Assembly (NCBI RefSeq): GCF_005144865.1
Contig: NZ_SWFM01000002.1
Coordinates: forward strand, 248,001-312,000
DNA length: 64,000 nucleotides
Direction: 5' to 3'
DNA from: Guptibacillus hwajinpoensis
GTDB taxonomy: Bacteria; Bacillota; Bacilli; Bacillales; Guptibacillaceae
Shown piece by piece: positions 43,235 to 54,300 of the stretch. Numbering within the stretch: the stretch's first letter is position 1; each line of letters starts with the position of its first letter. The notes under the pieces were generated by a model. That model was not told the DNA's origin and did no database searches. It worked only from the letters and a program-made list of their open reading frames with translations. A program made the translations under genes and the position numbers.

Positions 43235-44233
43235 ATGTACAACCTTGATTTTAAGCAAGACCGTCCGATCGACCTTATCGGACTGGGAAGACTCTGCATT
43301 GACCTTAATGCAAATGAAATCAATCGCCCGATGGAAGAAACGTCTTCATTTACAAAGTATGTTGGAGGATCGCCAGCAAATATTGCAATCGGAGCTTCAC
43401 GACTCGGATTGAAAAGTGGTTTTATCGGAAAAGTCTCGAGCGATCAGATGGGGAACTTCACTCTTGATTATCTTGAGCGAAACAAAATTAATACAGAGGG
43501 TGTCGTAAAGGATCAAACCGGTGCTGTTACGGGACTTACGTTCACAGAAATCAAAAGTCCAGAAGATTGTAGCATCCTCATGTATCGCGATAATGTCGCA
43601 GATTTGAAGCTTGAATCGACGGATGTTTCAGAAGACTACATCAAACAATCGAAATCACTTTTGATTTCAGGAACTGCTCTTTCACAAAGCCCGTCTCGAG
43701 AAGCGGTCTTTCTTGCACTCGAATATGCACGTAAGCACGATGTCGTTGTCATTTTCGATCTTGATTATCGTCCATACAGCTGGAATTCAGCGAAAGAAAC
43801 AGCGGTTTACTACAACCTCGCAGCTGAAAAGTGTGACGTGATTATAGGAACAAGAGAAGAGTTCGACATGATGGAGCAATTTCAGCAGGAGGAAACGAAC
43901 GATAAGCGAACGGCAGAAAAATGGTTCAGTCACAATGCGGAAGTTGTGGTCATTAAGCACGGTGGAGAAGGGTCGATTGCATACTCGAAAGATGGTAGCT
44001 CTCACCGAGGTGGCATTTTCAAAACGAAAGTACTGAAAACGTTCGGAGCAGGTGATTCCTATGCCTCAGCCTTTATTTACGGTCTCCTACATCAATGGGA
44101 CCTTTCAAAAGCGATGAAATATGGAAGTGCTTCAGCGAGTATCGTGATTTCGAAACATAGCTGTTCAGAAGCGATGCCAACGACAGAAGAAATTGATGAA
44201 AAGATAGCAACATCAGAATTTCAACCAGTTTAA
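43235..44233 (+). CDS. iolC: 5-dehydro-2-deoxygluconokinase
   Basis: GTG-ATG-ATG codons occur at 43229-43237; GGAGG is 7 nt from the third, so I use 43235. The PfkB-family protein starts DLIGLGRLCIDLNANE, has KYVGGSPANIAIGASRLG for substrate binding, and TFGAGDSYASAFIYGLL with the catalytic Asp and anion hole. It phosphorylates 2-deoxy-5-keto-gluconate. iolA follows 18 nt later. Confidence 0.92.
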   Translation: MYNLDFKQDRPIDLIGLGRLCIDLNANEINRPMEETSSFTKYVGGSPANIAIGASRLGLKSGFIGKVSSDQMGNFTLDYLERNKINTEGVVKDQTGAVTGLTFTEIKSPEDCSILMYRDNVADLKLESTDVSEDYIKQSKSLLISGTALSQSPSREAVFLALEYARKHDVVVIFDLDYRPYSWNSAKETAVYYNLAAEKCDVIIGTREEFDMMEQFQQEETNDKRTAEKWFSHNAEVVVIKHGGEGSIAYSKDGSSHRGGIFKTKVLKTFGAGDSYASAFIYGLLHQWDLSKAMKYGSASASIVISKHSCSEAMPTTEEIDEKIATSEFQPV

Positions 44234-44251
44234 TTTCAGGAGGGAAAAACG

Positions 44252-45712
44252 ATGACAAAAACAGCTGTTCAAACCGTTAAAAACTTTGTAGATGGCGAAT
44301 GGATCGATGCGAAGACGAAGGACTACCAGGATGTATTCAACCCAGCAACAGGTGAAGTGATCGCACAGGTTCCAATTTCAACGAGAGAAGATCTTGATCA
44401 CGCAGTGGCAACAGCAAAAGAAGCATTTCTTTCATGGAGCGAAGTACCGGTACCAAAGCGCGCTCGTATTCTATTCAAGTACCAGCAGCTACTCGTTGAG
44501 CACTGGGATGAGCTAGCGGAGCTTATCACGATTGAGAATGGAAAGAATTTTAAAGAAGCGAAGGGCGAAGTGCAGCGTGGAATCGAGTGCGTTGAGTTCG
44601 CGACAGGTGCACCGACACTAACGATGGGCTCTCAGCTTCCATCAATTGCGCAGGGTCTAGAATCTGGCGTTTACCGTTATCCGATCGGCGTAGTAGGCGG
44701 CATTACACCGTTCAACTTCCCAATGATGGTGCCTTGCTGGATGTTCCCGATGGCGATTGCAACAGGCAACACGTTCGTGATGAAGCCATCTGAACGTACC
44801 CCGCTACTTGCAAACCGTCTTGCGGAGCTTCTTGGAGAAGCCGGTCTTCCTGAAGGGGTGTTCAACATCGTCCACGGTGCACATGACGTGGTGAACGGAT
44901 TGCTTGAACATAAACAGGTAAAAGCGATCTCCTTCGTTGGCTCGCAGCCAGTTGCAGAATATGTGTACAAAAAAGGTACAGAGAACTTGAAGCGCGTGCA
45001 GGCGCTAGCTGGCGCGAAAAATCACTCCATCATCTTAAATGATGCGAACCTTGAAAACGCAGCAACTCAAGTATTGAACGCGGCATTCGGTTCAGCGGGT
45101 GAGCGTTGCATGGCGTGCTCGGTTGTCGCAGTTGAAGAAAGTGTAGCGGATGAGTTCATCGAAAAACTTGTTCAGAAATCAAATGAAATCAAAATCGGAA
45201 ATGGCCTCGACGAAGACATTTTCCTCGGTCCCGTTATCCGTGAGCAGCATAAAGAGCGTACGCTTCAATATATCGAATCCGGTGAAAGTGAAGGCGCGAA
45301 GCTCATTCGTGACGGACGAAAGGATCAAGATATTCAGCGTGAAGGATACTTCGTTGGACCAACGATCTTTGACAACGTTACGAGTGAAATGAAGATCTGG
45401 CAGGATGAAATCTTTGCACCGGTACTCTCCATTTCTCGTGTGAAAAATCTTGAAGAAGCGATTGACCTAACGAACCAATCTCGCTTTGCGAACGGCGCAT
45501 GCCTCTTTACGAACAATGGCGGTAAGGTAAGAACGTTCCGCGAAACGATCGATGCTGGCATGCTCGGAATCAACATCGGCGTACCAGCACCGATGGCGTT
45601 TTTCCCATTCTCAGGGTGGAAGGATTCCTTCTATGGCGATCTACATGCGAATGGAAAAGATGGTGTGGAATTCTACACACGTAAAAAAGTTGTAACAGCT
45701 CGCTGGGTGTAA
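44252..45712 (+). CDS. iolA: Methylmalonate-semialdehyde / malonate-semialdehyde dehydrogenase (CoA-acylating)
   Basis: AGGAGG precedes the ATG. The 486-residue aldehyde dehydrogenase has [30 protein letters not shown] and [12 protein letters not shown] with the catalytic Cys. FNFPMMVP and the ERCMA motif mark the MMSDH group. It converts malonate semialdehyde to acetyl-CoA and CO2 at the end of inositol breakdown. A terminator-like hairpin follows within the operon. Confidence 0.94.
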   Translation: MTKTAVQTVKNFVDGEWIDAKTKDYQDVFNPATGEVIAQVPISTREDLDHAVATAKEAFLSWSEVPVPKRARILFKYQQLLVEHWDELAELITIENGKNFKEAKGEVQRGIECVEFATGAPTLTMGSQLPSIAQGLESGVYRYPIGVVGGITPFNFPMMVPCWMFPMAIATGNTFVMKPSERTPLLANRLAELLGEAGLPEGVFNIVHGAHDVVNGLLEHKQVKAISFVGSQPVAEYVYKKGTENLKRVQALAGAKNHSIILNDANLENAATQVLNAAFGSAGERCMACSVVAVEESVADEFIEKLVQKSNEIKIGNGLDEDIFLGPVIREQHKERTLQYIESGESEGAKLIRDGRKDQDIQREGYFVGPTIFDNVTSEMKIWQDEIFAPVLSISRVKNLEEAIDLTNQSRFANGACLFTNNGGKVRTFRETIDAGMLGINIGVPAPMAFFPFSGWKDSFYGDLHANGKDGVEFYTRKKVVTARWV

Positions 45713-45720
45713 CGATCATT

Positions 45721-45748
45721 GCTGGACGGGCTCACCGTCCAGCTTTTT
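45721..45748 (+). terminator. Intra-operon terminator between iolA and iolD
   Basis: GCTGGACGG (45721-45729) pairs with CCGTCCAGC (45735-45743) around GCTCA and five T follow. It should reduce transcription into iolD. Confidence 0.85.
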
Positions 45749-45767
45749 ATTCAACGGAGGTGGCAGA

Positions 45768-47687
45768 ATGAGACTCACAATGGCACAGGCACTTATTAAA
45801 TTCCTGAATCAACAATACACCGAGGTTGACGGTGAACAGCAAAAGTTTTTCAAAGGCATCTTCACGATTTTCGGCCACGGAAATGTTCTCGGACTTGGTC
45901 AGGCACTTGAAGAAGATAGCGGAGATCTCGAGGTGTACCAGGGGCGAAACGAACAGGGCATGGCGCATGCAGCGACAGCATTCGGAAAGCAAAACCATCA
46001 AAAGCAGCTCATCGCATGTACGTCGTCGGTTGGACCGGGAGCTGCGAATATGGTGACAGCTGCCGCTACGGCAACGGCGAACAATGTGCCCCTCTTGCTG
46101 TTACCAGGTGACACCTTTGCGTCCCGTCAACCAGACCCCGTCCTGCAGCAGGTGGAACAGCCACATGATGCAACGCTTACGACAAACGATGCGTACCGTC
46201 CTGTAAGCAAATACTGGGACAGAATTTCACGTCCTGAACAGCTTATGACCGCGATGTTGAACGCAATGCGTGTCTTAACGAACCCTGCAGACACCGGTGC
46301 AGTGACACTTGCACTTCCGCAGGACGTCCAGGGGGAAGCATACGATTACCCAGAATCGTTCTTCAAAAAGCGTGTTCACAGGTTGAACAGAAGGCAACCG
46401 ACGGAAGATGAGTTGCGCGATGCGATGGCATTAATTACATCAAAACGTAAGCCGTTAATCGTTTGTGGTGGAGGCGTTCGGTACTCAGAAGCAGGCGATG
46501 CACTTAAATCCTTCGCTGAAATCTATCAAATTCCTATCGCTGAAACGCAGGCTGGGAAAAGCGCTATCCCAAGCACACACCCTTATAATCTTGGAGGCCT
46601 TGGTGTAACCGGAACGAAAGCAGCTAATCAGATTGCACGTGATGCTGATCTTATCATCGGAGTTGGTACAAGGTTCTCAGATTTCACCACTTCCTCTAAA
46701 CAGCTGTTCCAAAACAGTGAGGTCGAGTTCCTAACGATCAACATTTCAGACTATCATGCCAATAAGCTCGATGCGGTAAAAGTTGTTGGAGATGCGAGAA
46801 CAGCGATTGAATCGCTTGACCGTCTTCTCGTTGATTACAGTGCAGAGCATGGTGATAGCATTCAAAAAGTGAAGGACGAATGGCAGGAAGAGCTTGACCG
46901 TTTGTATCGAATTGACTCCAATTCAGAAAACTACCAGCCTGAAATTGCCGGGCACCTTGATCACTGCCTTGAGGAGTACAAGGAAACACTCGGGTCATCG
47001 CTTACTCAGACAGCTGTTATCGGTGAAATCAATCGCTCCATTGAAGAGGATGCGATTATCGTTGGGGCAGCTGGGAGCCTTCCAGGTGATCTGCAGCGGA
47101 TGTGGGTGAGCCGCACGCCGAACACGTATCACATGGAGTACGGCTATTCCTGTATGGGCTATGAAATATCAGGGGCGCTTGGTGTGAAATTGGCTGCACC
47201 AGAGCAGGAAGTGTATGCGATGGTTGGTGATGGAAGTTACATGATGCTTCATTCCGAGCTCATCACAAGCATCCAGGAAGGCAAGAAAATTAACGTGCTT
47301 TTATTTGATAACGCTGGTTACGGATGTATCAACAATCTTCAGATGGGGAACGGCATGGACAGCATCGGAACGGAATTTCGTAAGCGTGATGAAAACAGTA
47401 AGAAGCTGAATGGAAGCATCATGCCGATCGATTTCGCGAAAAGTGCGAGCGGCTATGGTGTGAAAACGTACTCCGTAAGAACGATGGAGGAGCTTCAAAC
47501 TGCTTTGAAAGAGGCGAAGAACGAAACAGTTTCTACACTGATTGATATTAAAGTTCTCCCAAAAACGATGACGGATGGCTACGATGCGTGGTGGCACGTT
47601 GGTGTGGCAGAAGAATCGCAAAAGGAAGCGATCCAGGAGGCATATAGAGACAAAGAACGGCAGCTTGAGAAAGCGCGCCACTACTAG
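45768..47687 (+). CDS. iolD: 3D-(3,5/4)-trihydroxycyclohexane-1,2-dione acylhydrolase
   Basis: The 639-residue thiamine-diphosphate enzyme has the activating Glu region [19 protein letters not shown], the central FAD/Rossmann-like segment [13 protein letters not shown], and the ThDP/Mg motif [14 protein letters not shown] with [11 protein letters not shown]. It hydrolytically opens the inositol-derived ring. GGAGG lies before the ATG. iolE starts 12 nt after its stop. Confidence 0.94.
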   Translation: MRLTMAQALIKFLNQQYTEVDGEQQKFFKGIFTIFGHGNVLGLGQALEEDSGDLEVYQGRNEQGMAHAATAFGKQNHQKQLIACTSSVGPGAANMVTAAATATANNVPLLLLPGDTFASRQPDPVLQQVEQPHDATLTTNDAYRPVSKYWDRISRPEQLMTAMLNAMRVLTNPADTGAVTLALPQDVQGEAYDYPESFFKKRVHRLNRRQPTEDELRDAMALITSKRKPLIVCGGGVRYSEAGDALKSFAEIYQIPIAETQAGKSAIPSTHPYNLGGLGVTGTKAANQIARDADLIIGVGTRFSDFTTSSKQLFQNSEVEFLTINISDYHANKLDAVKVVGDARTAIESLDRLLVDYSAEHGDSIQKVKDEWQEELDRLYRIDSNSENYQPEIAGHLDHCLEEYKETLGSSLTQTAVIGEINRSIEEDAIIVGAAGSLPGDLQRMWVSRTPNTYHMEYGYSCMGYEISGALGVKLAAPEQEVYAMVGDGSYMMLHSELITSIQEGKKINVLLFDNAGYGCINNLQMGNGMDSIGTEFRKRDENSKKLNGSIMPIDFAKSASGYGVKTYSVRTMEELQTALKEAKNETVSTLIDIKVLPKTMTDGYDAWWHVGVAEESQKEAIQEAYRDKERQLEKARHY

Positions 47688-47699
47688 AGGGGGATTTGC

Positions 47700-48593
47700 A
47701 TGTTTAGAGAAAATGCCGTCAAGCTTGGGATTGCGCCAATCAATTGGACGAACGACGATATGCCTGAGCTTGGAGGAGATATCACCTTTGAGCAATGTGT
47801 GAGTGAAATGGCACTGGCCGGGTTCACTGGTACAGAGGTGGGTAATAAGTATCCGAGAGATCCAATTGCACTTAAAAAAGCTCTTTCTCTTCGAAAAGTG
47901 GAGATTGCGAGTGCATGGTTCAGCGCGTTTCTTACAACGGAACCCTTCGAACATACAACAGAAGCCTTTCTTTGGCACCGTGATTTTCTACATGAAATGG
48001 GCGCAGAAGTAATCGTCGTTTCCGAACAGGGAAAAAGCATCCAGGGAAAGGATCTTCCACTCTTTAAAGAAAAACCCGTGTTCACAGACGATGAGTGGGA
48101 AAAGCTCTCGAGTGGATTGAACATGCTTGGCGAGCTCGCAAACGAAAAAGGAATGAAACTCGTCTTTCACCACCATATGGGTACAGGCGTACAAACAGCA
48201 GAAGAAATTGACCGCTTGATGCAAATGACGGACCCAAATCTCGTTCACCTTCTTTATGATACAGGACACCTCTATCTATCTGGTGAGAATCCGATTCCGG
48301 TGCTGGAGCGATACCTTCCACGTATTAAACACGTTCACTTGAAGGACGTTCGAATTCCCGTCGCTCAAACGATGCAGGAAGAAGAGACGAGTTTTCTAGA
48401 CGGGGTAAGAAAAGGTGTGTTCACGGTTCCGGGCAATGGCAATATCGACTTTGAACCGATTCTTCATAAAATCGGTGAATCCGATTATCGTGGGTGGTTG
48501 CTTGTTGAAGCCGAACAGGATCCAGCGATTGCGAACCCACTCGAATATGCGCTTATGGCACGACAATACTTAAAAGACACGGCTGGCGTGTAA
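47700..48593 (+). CDS. iolE: Inosose dehydratase
   Basis: GAGGGGG precedes the ATG. The 297-residue xylose-isomerase-like TIM barrel begins VKLGIAPINWTNDDMPELGG, a strong IolE signature, and has LVFHHHMGTGVQT, LLYDTGHLYLSG and IKHVHLKDVR metal-site motifs. It dehydrates scyllo-inosose. It is followed closely by the second dehydrogenase. Confidence 0.94.
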   Translation: MFRENAVKLGIAPINWTNDDMPELGGDITFEQCVSEMALAGFTGTEVGNKYPRDPIALKKALSLRKVEIASAWFSAFLTTEPFEHTTEAFLWHRDFLHEMGAEVIVVSEQGKSIQGKDLPLFKEKPVFTDDEWEKLSSGLNMLGELANEKGMKLVFHHHMGTGVQTAEEIDRLMQMTDPNLVHLLYDTGHLYLSGENPIPVLERYLPRIKHVHLKDVRIPVAQTMQEEETSFLDGVRKGVFTVPGNGNIDFEPILHKIGESDYRGWLLVEAEQDPAIANPLEYALMARQYLKDTAGV

Positions 48594-48604
48594 GGGGGGA
48601 TGTT

Positions 48605-49645
48605 ATGAAGAAAGTAAAAGTTGGAATCGTCGGGCTTGGTCGTCTTGGCAAGCAACACGCTGAAAACCTCGCCTTTCGGATTCCACATTGCGAATTAACT
48701 GCCGTCTGCAGTGTTATTGAGGATGAAGTAAAAGAAGTTCAGGAAAGATGGAATATTCCATATACCTACACAACATATGAAGATATGCTACAAAATAAAG
48801 AGTTAAATGCCATTTTCATCGCATCACCTTCAGGATTTCACTGTAAGCAAATTCAACAGGCGCTTGCTGCTGGTTTTCATGTTTTCAGCGAAAAGCCACT
48901 CGGTTTGTACCTTGAAGAAGCTGTTGAGGTGCAGGAAGCTGTCGAGGCACATTCTGATAAGGTCTTCATGCTTGGCTTTATGCGCAGGTACGATAAATCA
49001 TACATGGCAGCGAAAGAAAAAATTGACCGCGGTGATATCGGCAAGCCAATTTTTATTCGCTGTTATGGACTTGATCCGGCAGTAAAGATGGATAGCTTCC
49101 TGAAATTCGCTGGCTCGAACTACAGCGGTGGACTATTTCTTGATATGGCAATTCACGATCTTGACCTTGCACGATGGTACCTTGGAACAGAGGGAAAAGA
49201 AGTGTGGGCGATCGGTGGGGGATATGAGCGAAAAGAGTTCGATGAGCTTAAGGATGCAGAAACAGGTGCAGCGATGGTTCGTTTTGAGAATAATGCAAGC
49301 GGCGTCTTTCTTGCAGGGCGTAACTGTGCGCATGGGTATCATATTGAGACAGAAATTATCGGGACAAAAGGATCAATACGAATCGGCACAGTGCCGGAAC
49401 GAAATCAAATCGTTCTATTTAATGAAAATGGCGCAATACAGGAATGTGTCGATGGCTTCCTTGAGCGGTTCGAGCAAGCATACAGAAGTGAGGCAGAAGA
49501 GTTTATCAACTGTATTCTAGAAGGTCGGAAACCTGCTGTTACCGTGCGAGATGGTGTGGAATCAACGCGGCTTGCTTATTCATGTAAAGAATCATTCGAA
49601 AAAGGAGAACTTATACAAAACAGAACGAACTCATTAACGGTTTAA
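48605..49645 (+). CDS. Second inositol-type dehydrogenase (Gfo/Idh/MocA family)
   Basis: The 346-residue protein begins VKVGIVGLGRLGKQHAENL, has FSEKPLGLYLEEA with the catalytic Lys, and GGLFLDMAIHDLDLARWYLG. It is a paralogue of iolG in the same operon and probably acts on another inositol stereoisomer, for example scyllo- or D-chiro-inositol; this is inference. A terminator ends the operon directly after it. Confidence 0.85.
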   Translation: MKKVKVGIVGLGRLGKQHAENLAFRIPHCELTAVCSVIEDEVKEVQERWNIPYTYTTYEDMLQNKELNAIFIASPSGFHCKQIQQALAAGFHVFSEKPLGLYLEEAVEVQEAVEAHSDKVFMLGFMRRYDKSYMAAKEKIDRGDIGKPIFIRCYGLDPAVKMDSFLKFAGSNYSGGLFLDMAIHDLDLARWYLGTEGKEVWAIGGGYERKEFDELKDAETGAAMVRFENNASGVFLAGRNCAHGYHIETEIIGTKGSIRIGTVPERNQIVLFNENGAIQECVDGFLERFEQAYRSEAEEFINCILEGRKPAVTVRDGVESTRLAYSCKESFEKGELIQNRTNSLTV

Positions 49646-49674
49646 AAAGCAGGCTGCAGATTCAGCCTGCTTTT
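49645..49674 (+). terminator. Rho-independent terminator ending the iol operon
   Basis: AAAAGCAGGCTG (49645-49656) pairs with CAGCCTGCTTTT (49663-49674) around CAGATT. Confidence 0.9.
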
Positions 49675-49765
49675 ATATTCAAATAAACCGGGTCATAAGC
49701 CAAAAGTCTCTTGAAATGATATGATAAAAGTATACGAAACAGGTGACAGAAATGAGGCAGGAACC

Positions 49766-50761
49766 ATGAAGGCGACGATTTATGACGTAGCGAAGGAAGC
49801 GGGCGTGTCGATTGCAACCGTATCCAAGGTTATTAACCAGACAGGTAAAATAAGCGAAGCGACCAGAGTCAAAGTGCTTGAGACGATGAAGGGTCTCAAC
49901 TATTACCCGAGCGTTGTAGCTTCTGCGCTAACTGGGAAACGAACAGAAACTCTCGGTCTACTCGTACCAGACATCTCAAATCCCTTCTTCTCTGAAATCG
50001 CTCGAACGATCGAAGACCGTGCGCACGACCGCGGTATGAGCGTGATCATGTGTAGTACAGACGACAATGCTGAGAAAGAAAAGAAATACATAGAATTACT
50101 GCAGCGGAAGCAGGTCGACGGGCTCATCGTTGCATCCGGCTTTCAGGATAAAAAGCTGCTCAATGATTTAAAAAGAAATAACATACCACTCGTCATGCTC
50201 TCACTCGATGATCCCTCACTAGATGTTACAACGGTCTCAGTCGATGACTACAAAGGTGGCTTCGAAGCAGCGTCTCACCTCCTATCGCTCGGACACCGAA
50301 ACATCGCCATCATAGGTGAAGAGGTTCATAGCAGCAGAATGAGAATTCTAGGATTTAGAGATGCGTTTGAAATGTACGGTGAACAGTTCGATGAACGAAA
50401 TCTTTTGAGAACTACTGCATCATTATCGAATGGATCAGAATCTGTGAAAAAGTTTCTTCAACAGGACAATCCTCCAACAGCTGTGTTTGCCTGCAACGAC
50501 TTAATCGCGATCGGTGCAATTCAAGGAGCAAGGGAGCTAGCTGTTAGCGTACCAGATGATTTATCCATCATAGGATTTGATAATACGATTCTAGCTACGA
50601 CTACTGTTCCTGCGCTTACGACAGTCGCGCAACCGATGGGAGACATGGGGAATAAGGTTGTAGATATATTGATTGAGGAGATTCATAGAAGAGTTGTTAC
50701 AAGAGAGAGGATATTGTTTACGCCGAAGTTGATTGTAAGAGGGACGACGAAAGAGAAATAA
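49766..50761 (+). CDS. LacI-family transcriptional regulator, probable repressor of the iol locus
   Basis: I take the ATG at 49766 (MKATIYDVAKEAGVS) because the LacI helix-turn-helix starts there; the frame is open 45 nt further upstream. The DNA-binding domain IYDVAKEAGVSIATVSKVIN is complete, followed by hinge-helix YYPSVVASALTGKRT and a periplasmic-binding-like sugar domain (TLGLLVPDISNPFFSEIA, VFACNDLIAIGAIQGA, DDLSIIGFDN). The locus contains four AAGCGCTT sites of LacI type. B. subtilis instead uses the DeoR-type IolR, so the regulator has been exchanged. Confidence 0.9.
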   Translation: MKATIYDVAKEAGVSIATVSKVINQTGKISEATRVKVLETMKGLNYYPSVVASALTGKRTETLGLLVPDISNPFFSEIARTIEDRAHDRGMSVIMCSTDDNAEKEKKYIELLQRKQVDGLIVASGFQDKKLLNDLKRNNIPLVMLSLDDPSLDVTTVSVDDYKGGFEAASHLLSLGHRNIAIIGEEVHSSRMRILGFRDAFEMYGEQFDERNLLRTTASLSNGSESVKKFLQQDNPPTAVFACNDLIAIGAIQGARELAVSVPDDLSIIGFDNTILATTTVPALTTVAQPMGDMGNKVVDILIEEIHRRVVTRERILFTPKLIVRGTTKEK

Positions 50762-50765
50762 GTAA

Positions 50766-50789
50766 GGGGTCAGGCACTTGCCTGGCCCC
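50766..50789. repeat. Palindrome copy S11, left boundary of the amidase remnant
   Basis: GGGGTCAGGC-ACTT-GCCTGGCCCC has one arm mismatch. It begins 4 nt after the regulator's stop codon. Confidence 0.85.
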
Positions 50790-50797
50790 TTCTCTTT

Positions 50798-51043
50798 AGT
50801 AAAGCTTCAAATTCAATTATCAATTCAGTTCAAACTAATGGGGGTATCCACACCAAAGGAATTTCATTTCGAAGTGACATCACAGGATTTAATTGGTCCG
50901 AAGTTCCGACAACGCTAATTGAAATGGGCTTTATGACAAATCCAGAAGAAGATCGCAACCTCTCAAACCCTCACTACCTCCGCAATCTAATGACTAAACT
51001 AGCAGAAGGAATAGTTACTTATAGGGGTCAGGCACGTGCCTGA
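50798..51043 (+). pseudogene. 3' remnant of an Amidase_3 gene
   Basis: The 82 codons 50798-51043 align without gaps to the last 82 codons (38871-39116) of the intact amidase gene: SIINSVQ against AIINTVQ, then GISFRSDITGFNWSEVPTTL, IEMGFMTNPEEDRNLSN and the end IVTYRGQARA-stop. No start codon or 5' part remains. The left edge lies 9 nt from palindrome S11 and the stop codon is inside palindrome S12. Identity is high but synonymous and amino acid differences show it is not a fresh duplication. Confidence 0.88.
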
Positions 51044-51047
51044 CCCG
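51024..51047. repeat. Palindrome copy S12, right boundary of the amidase remnant
   Basis: GGGGTCAGGC-ACGT-GCCTGACCCG, one mismatch from a perfect palindrome, containing the TGA of the remnant. Confidence 0.87.
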
Positions 51048-51391
51048 ACTTGGAATTAGCAAACAGGTTCCACAATGTTCTATCCAAATGTCATAGATAG
51101 AAAGAAGAGCCTTCCTACTCACAGTAGCTAAAAAATCCTATACCAAGATAATGAGACAGAGTACTACACGCTTCTTGCGGAAAAGAGCAAAAAATTCACT
51201 TTGGACCATTAAACGACATAATCTCACACTCATCATGTTCTTAAAAGAGAATGAAACAACGATTTAAACACCCTCCCCAGAATACAAAAATAAATAATCA
51301 GATTTTTGAAAAAATTAAGTGGATTTTCGATTAAAAATATTCTAATATTAGTAAAGTAAGTAAAATAAATGGGAAAAGAGGGATTGGTTAG
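51048..51391. other. Gene-free AT-rich region before the 1115-aa CWB2 protein
   Basis: I see no credible ORF. It ends with a very AT-rich stretch (about 51285-51375) containing AATATTCTAATATTAG-like sequence that may hold the promoter of the next gene, but no clear -35/-10 pair stands out. Confidence 0.55.
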
Positions 51392-54300
51392 GTGAATCGT
51401 TTGAAGTTAGTTCAGTGGTTGGTTATGTTATTAATCGTAGGGGGACTGCTTTTTTCACCACATTCGTACGTTATTGCGAACGAAAACGGTGATCGCATTG
51501 CAGGAGAGGATCGTTACGAAACGGCTGCTTTAATTTCAAAAAAAGGGTGGGAAAATGGAAGTAAGGTCGTTGTGATTGCTAGAGGAGATAACTTTGCGGA
51601 TGCGTTAGCTGGTGCTCCACTAGCAAAAAAAGAAAAAGCGCCAATCCTTCTTTCAAAATCAAATAACGTCCCAGATGTTACAAAAAGTGAGTTGCAACGT
51701 TTAAAAACCGAAAAGGTTATCTTGCTTGGGGGAGAAGAAGCACTAACCAAAAGTGTTAAAGGCGACATTGAACGTATGGGGATTTCGGTTGAAAGAATTG
51801 GTGGAGAAGATCGATTTGAAACTTCGATAAAGATCGCTAAGCGGATTGGATCAAGTGAAACAGCCGTTATCGCGACTGGCCTTGATTTTGCAGATGCTCT
51901 CGCTATTGCTCCATATGCAGCCGAGAAACAATTTCCGATCCTATTAACTAGACCCGAGCGCCTAAACGAATCAGTTGAAGAGTATGTAGACGATTTTACA
52001 GACACAATCGTTGTTGGTGGGGTCAATGCCATCTCAACTAAAGTGGAAGAAAAGTTACCTTCTCCACTAAGGCTTGCAGGAGAAACAAGGTATGAAACAG
52101 CCGCCGCCATCATCAGTCATTTTTACGAGACGAATGATCATGTTTATGTGAGTACTGGTCGAGAATTTGCAGATGCCTTATCAGGATCATTACTGGCAGC
52201 AAACGAAGGTACAGCCGTTATGCTTGTTGCGCCAGACAAAGTTCCTGATCGAGTGAATACATTAGTTGCAGCACAAAAAGTTAGAAGTTTTGAAGTATTT
52301 GGTGGACCGCAGGCTGTAGAGGATCAAGTGGTTGAAAGTCTGAAATCATTTATTAGTGAGTATAGTGATACTGAAGGCGCGGCGACTCTATCAGAAGATG
52401 CGGTGATCATGACAGAGACCGAAGAGACTCTTCTAGAACAGGCTTTTGAAAACGCAACGATCTTTGATAATGGTACGTTTGAAATTACGGTACCTTCATC
52501 ATCGAAACTAGGAGCCTATGAAGTTGGTCAGTTATTCGTCATTCCACCTGATGAAGAACACCCTACAGGATTGATGGTTCAAATTGGTGACAAAAAGAAT
52601 AATGGAGACAAAACCACGCTATTGTTAGGGCAGCCTGCAATAGAGGATATGTTTGAAGAAATTAAGTTCAGTGCTGAGAAAGAGTTAACAGTAGATAACA
52701 TTATAGGCATGGATCTACATGATGGAGTGACACTTCAGGCACCGGGTGGTGAACAAGTTGCAAGTTATGAGGAATTTCAGAAAGCTATGCTTCAACAAAA
52801 GAGTGCTCCTAGTACTCTAAAAGGTGATAAATTCGAATTCGGTTCTATGAAACTAGTTATGGATGCGATCCTTTATGAAAAGGAAACTGCCCATCGTGAT
52901 ATGGAAGTAAAGCTTAATGGCACCATGGAATTAAACGATATGGTAGGATCAACAAAAATCAAGAAATCTCGGTTCTCAGGAAAGATGAAATCGTTTGATA
53001 TGAAATTTGATGCAGATCAAACCATGAAATCCGAGTTAAGTATCAATTGGGAAGGGGATATTTTCCCAGAAAATAAAAAAGATGATAAAAAGAAAATTCT
53101 AGAGGGAGTGGAGCGTAACGATATTGTCACAATAGGATCGGTTACATTCACAGTGGGAAGCATAGTCATAGGCGAAGAAGCAAGAAGTAAGGTTCCACTT
53201 GGCTTAACGGTGTTTTTTGTCACGACGCTTGATGGAGAAATAGAGTTAGTAGGTAAATTTTCATTTATTGATGAACAGTCGCATCATATGGATGTGAACT
53301 GGAAAAGCAAGAATAATAAATTTGTTGCTGTAGCGAAATCAGAGCAAATAAAGTCCGAAGCTTCTCTTGATGTAGAAGGGAAGATTGAAGCCTCTCAAGC
53401 TGCTGGATTTGATGTAGGATTATCGATTTACGGCCTTGTCCCAGCTGTCGTAGAAAACGAGATTAGACAAACGATTTTATTGGAGGGTAATGGTACGGTC
53501 GCGTTCGATTTTCTTGATAGCGATTTATCACCAGAAGTAGAAGGGTGTTTCCTAGCTGAATACAATATAGATGTTAATTCAGACTTAAAAGCAAGAATGA
53601 AAGCTTCGTTGGGATGGTGGGAATTTGGTTTCGAGTATGAAAAAGAACTCGCCCATTTTAATCTATATGAAACAGGATTCGACATGTGTATGCCTTCAGG
53701 AGCTGTTACAGGTTCTGTGAGTGATGCAGTCTCAAAAGAGAAGCTGTCTGGTGTTAAGATTACGGCTTACAAAGACGGTGAATTTTTCCGTACAACATCG
53801 TCCAAAGACGACGGATCTTATGAGCTAGATCTACAACCAGGATTCTACAAGTTGGTTTACAAGAAAAATGGATACAAGAATGAAGTTTTTAATAACGCAG
53901 AAGTAACGAGAGACGGTTTAACCTACAATCCAGAACTTAAATTAGTGTCTGACCAGCATGAAGGTCCTGGAGAAGTTAGTGGTGAAATTACCAATGCCCT
54001 AAATGGAAATCCTGTTAATGGAGCTACAATTACGTTTAGAAAAGGTGTTAATTCTAAAGATGGCGAGGTTGTTCAAACTACCTCAACAGATGAGAATGGT
54101 GAGTACAAAATCAAGCTTGATGCAGGATCCTATACAGGAACAATTACGAAAGAAGGTTATGTGGCAGCTACTTTCACCATTACTTCCTTAGGTGGATTAC
54201 ATTCCAAGAACCAAAATGCAACAATCACTCCTCTGTTAGCTGATGAAGAAACGCGTATCATATTATCATGGGGAGAGAACCCGTCTGACCTGGATTCACA

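Noticed and set aside
47301-47978. A 225-codon minus-strand frame opposite iolD/iolE
   Set aside because: It is antisense to two well-supported genes and its composition (Arg/Phe/Cys/His-rich) is typical of a shadow frame.
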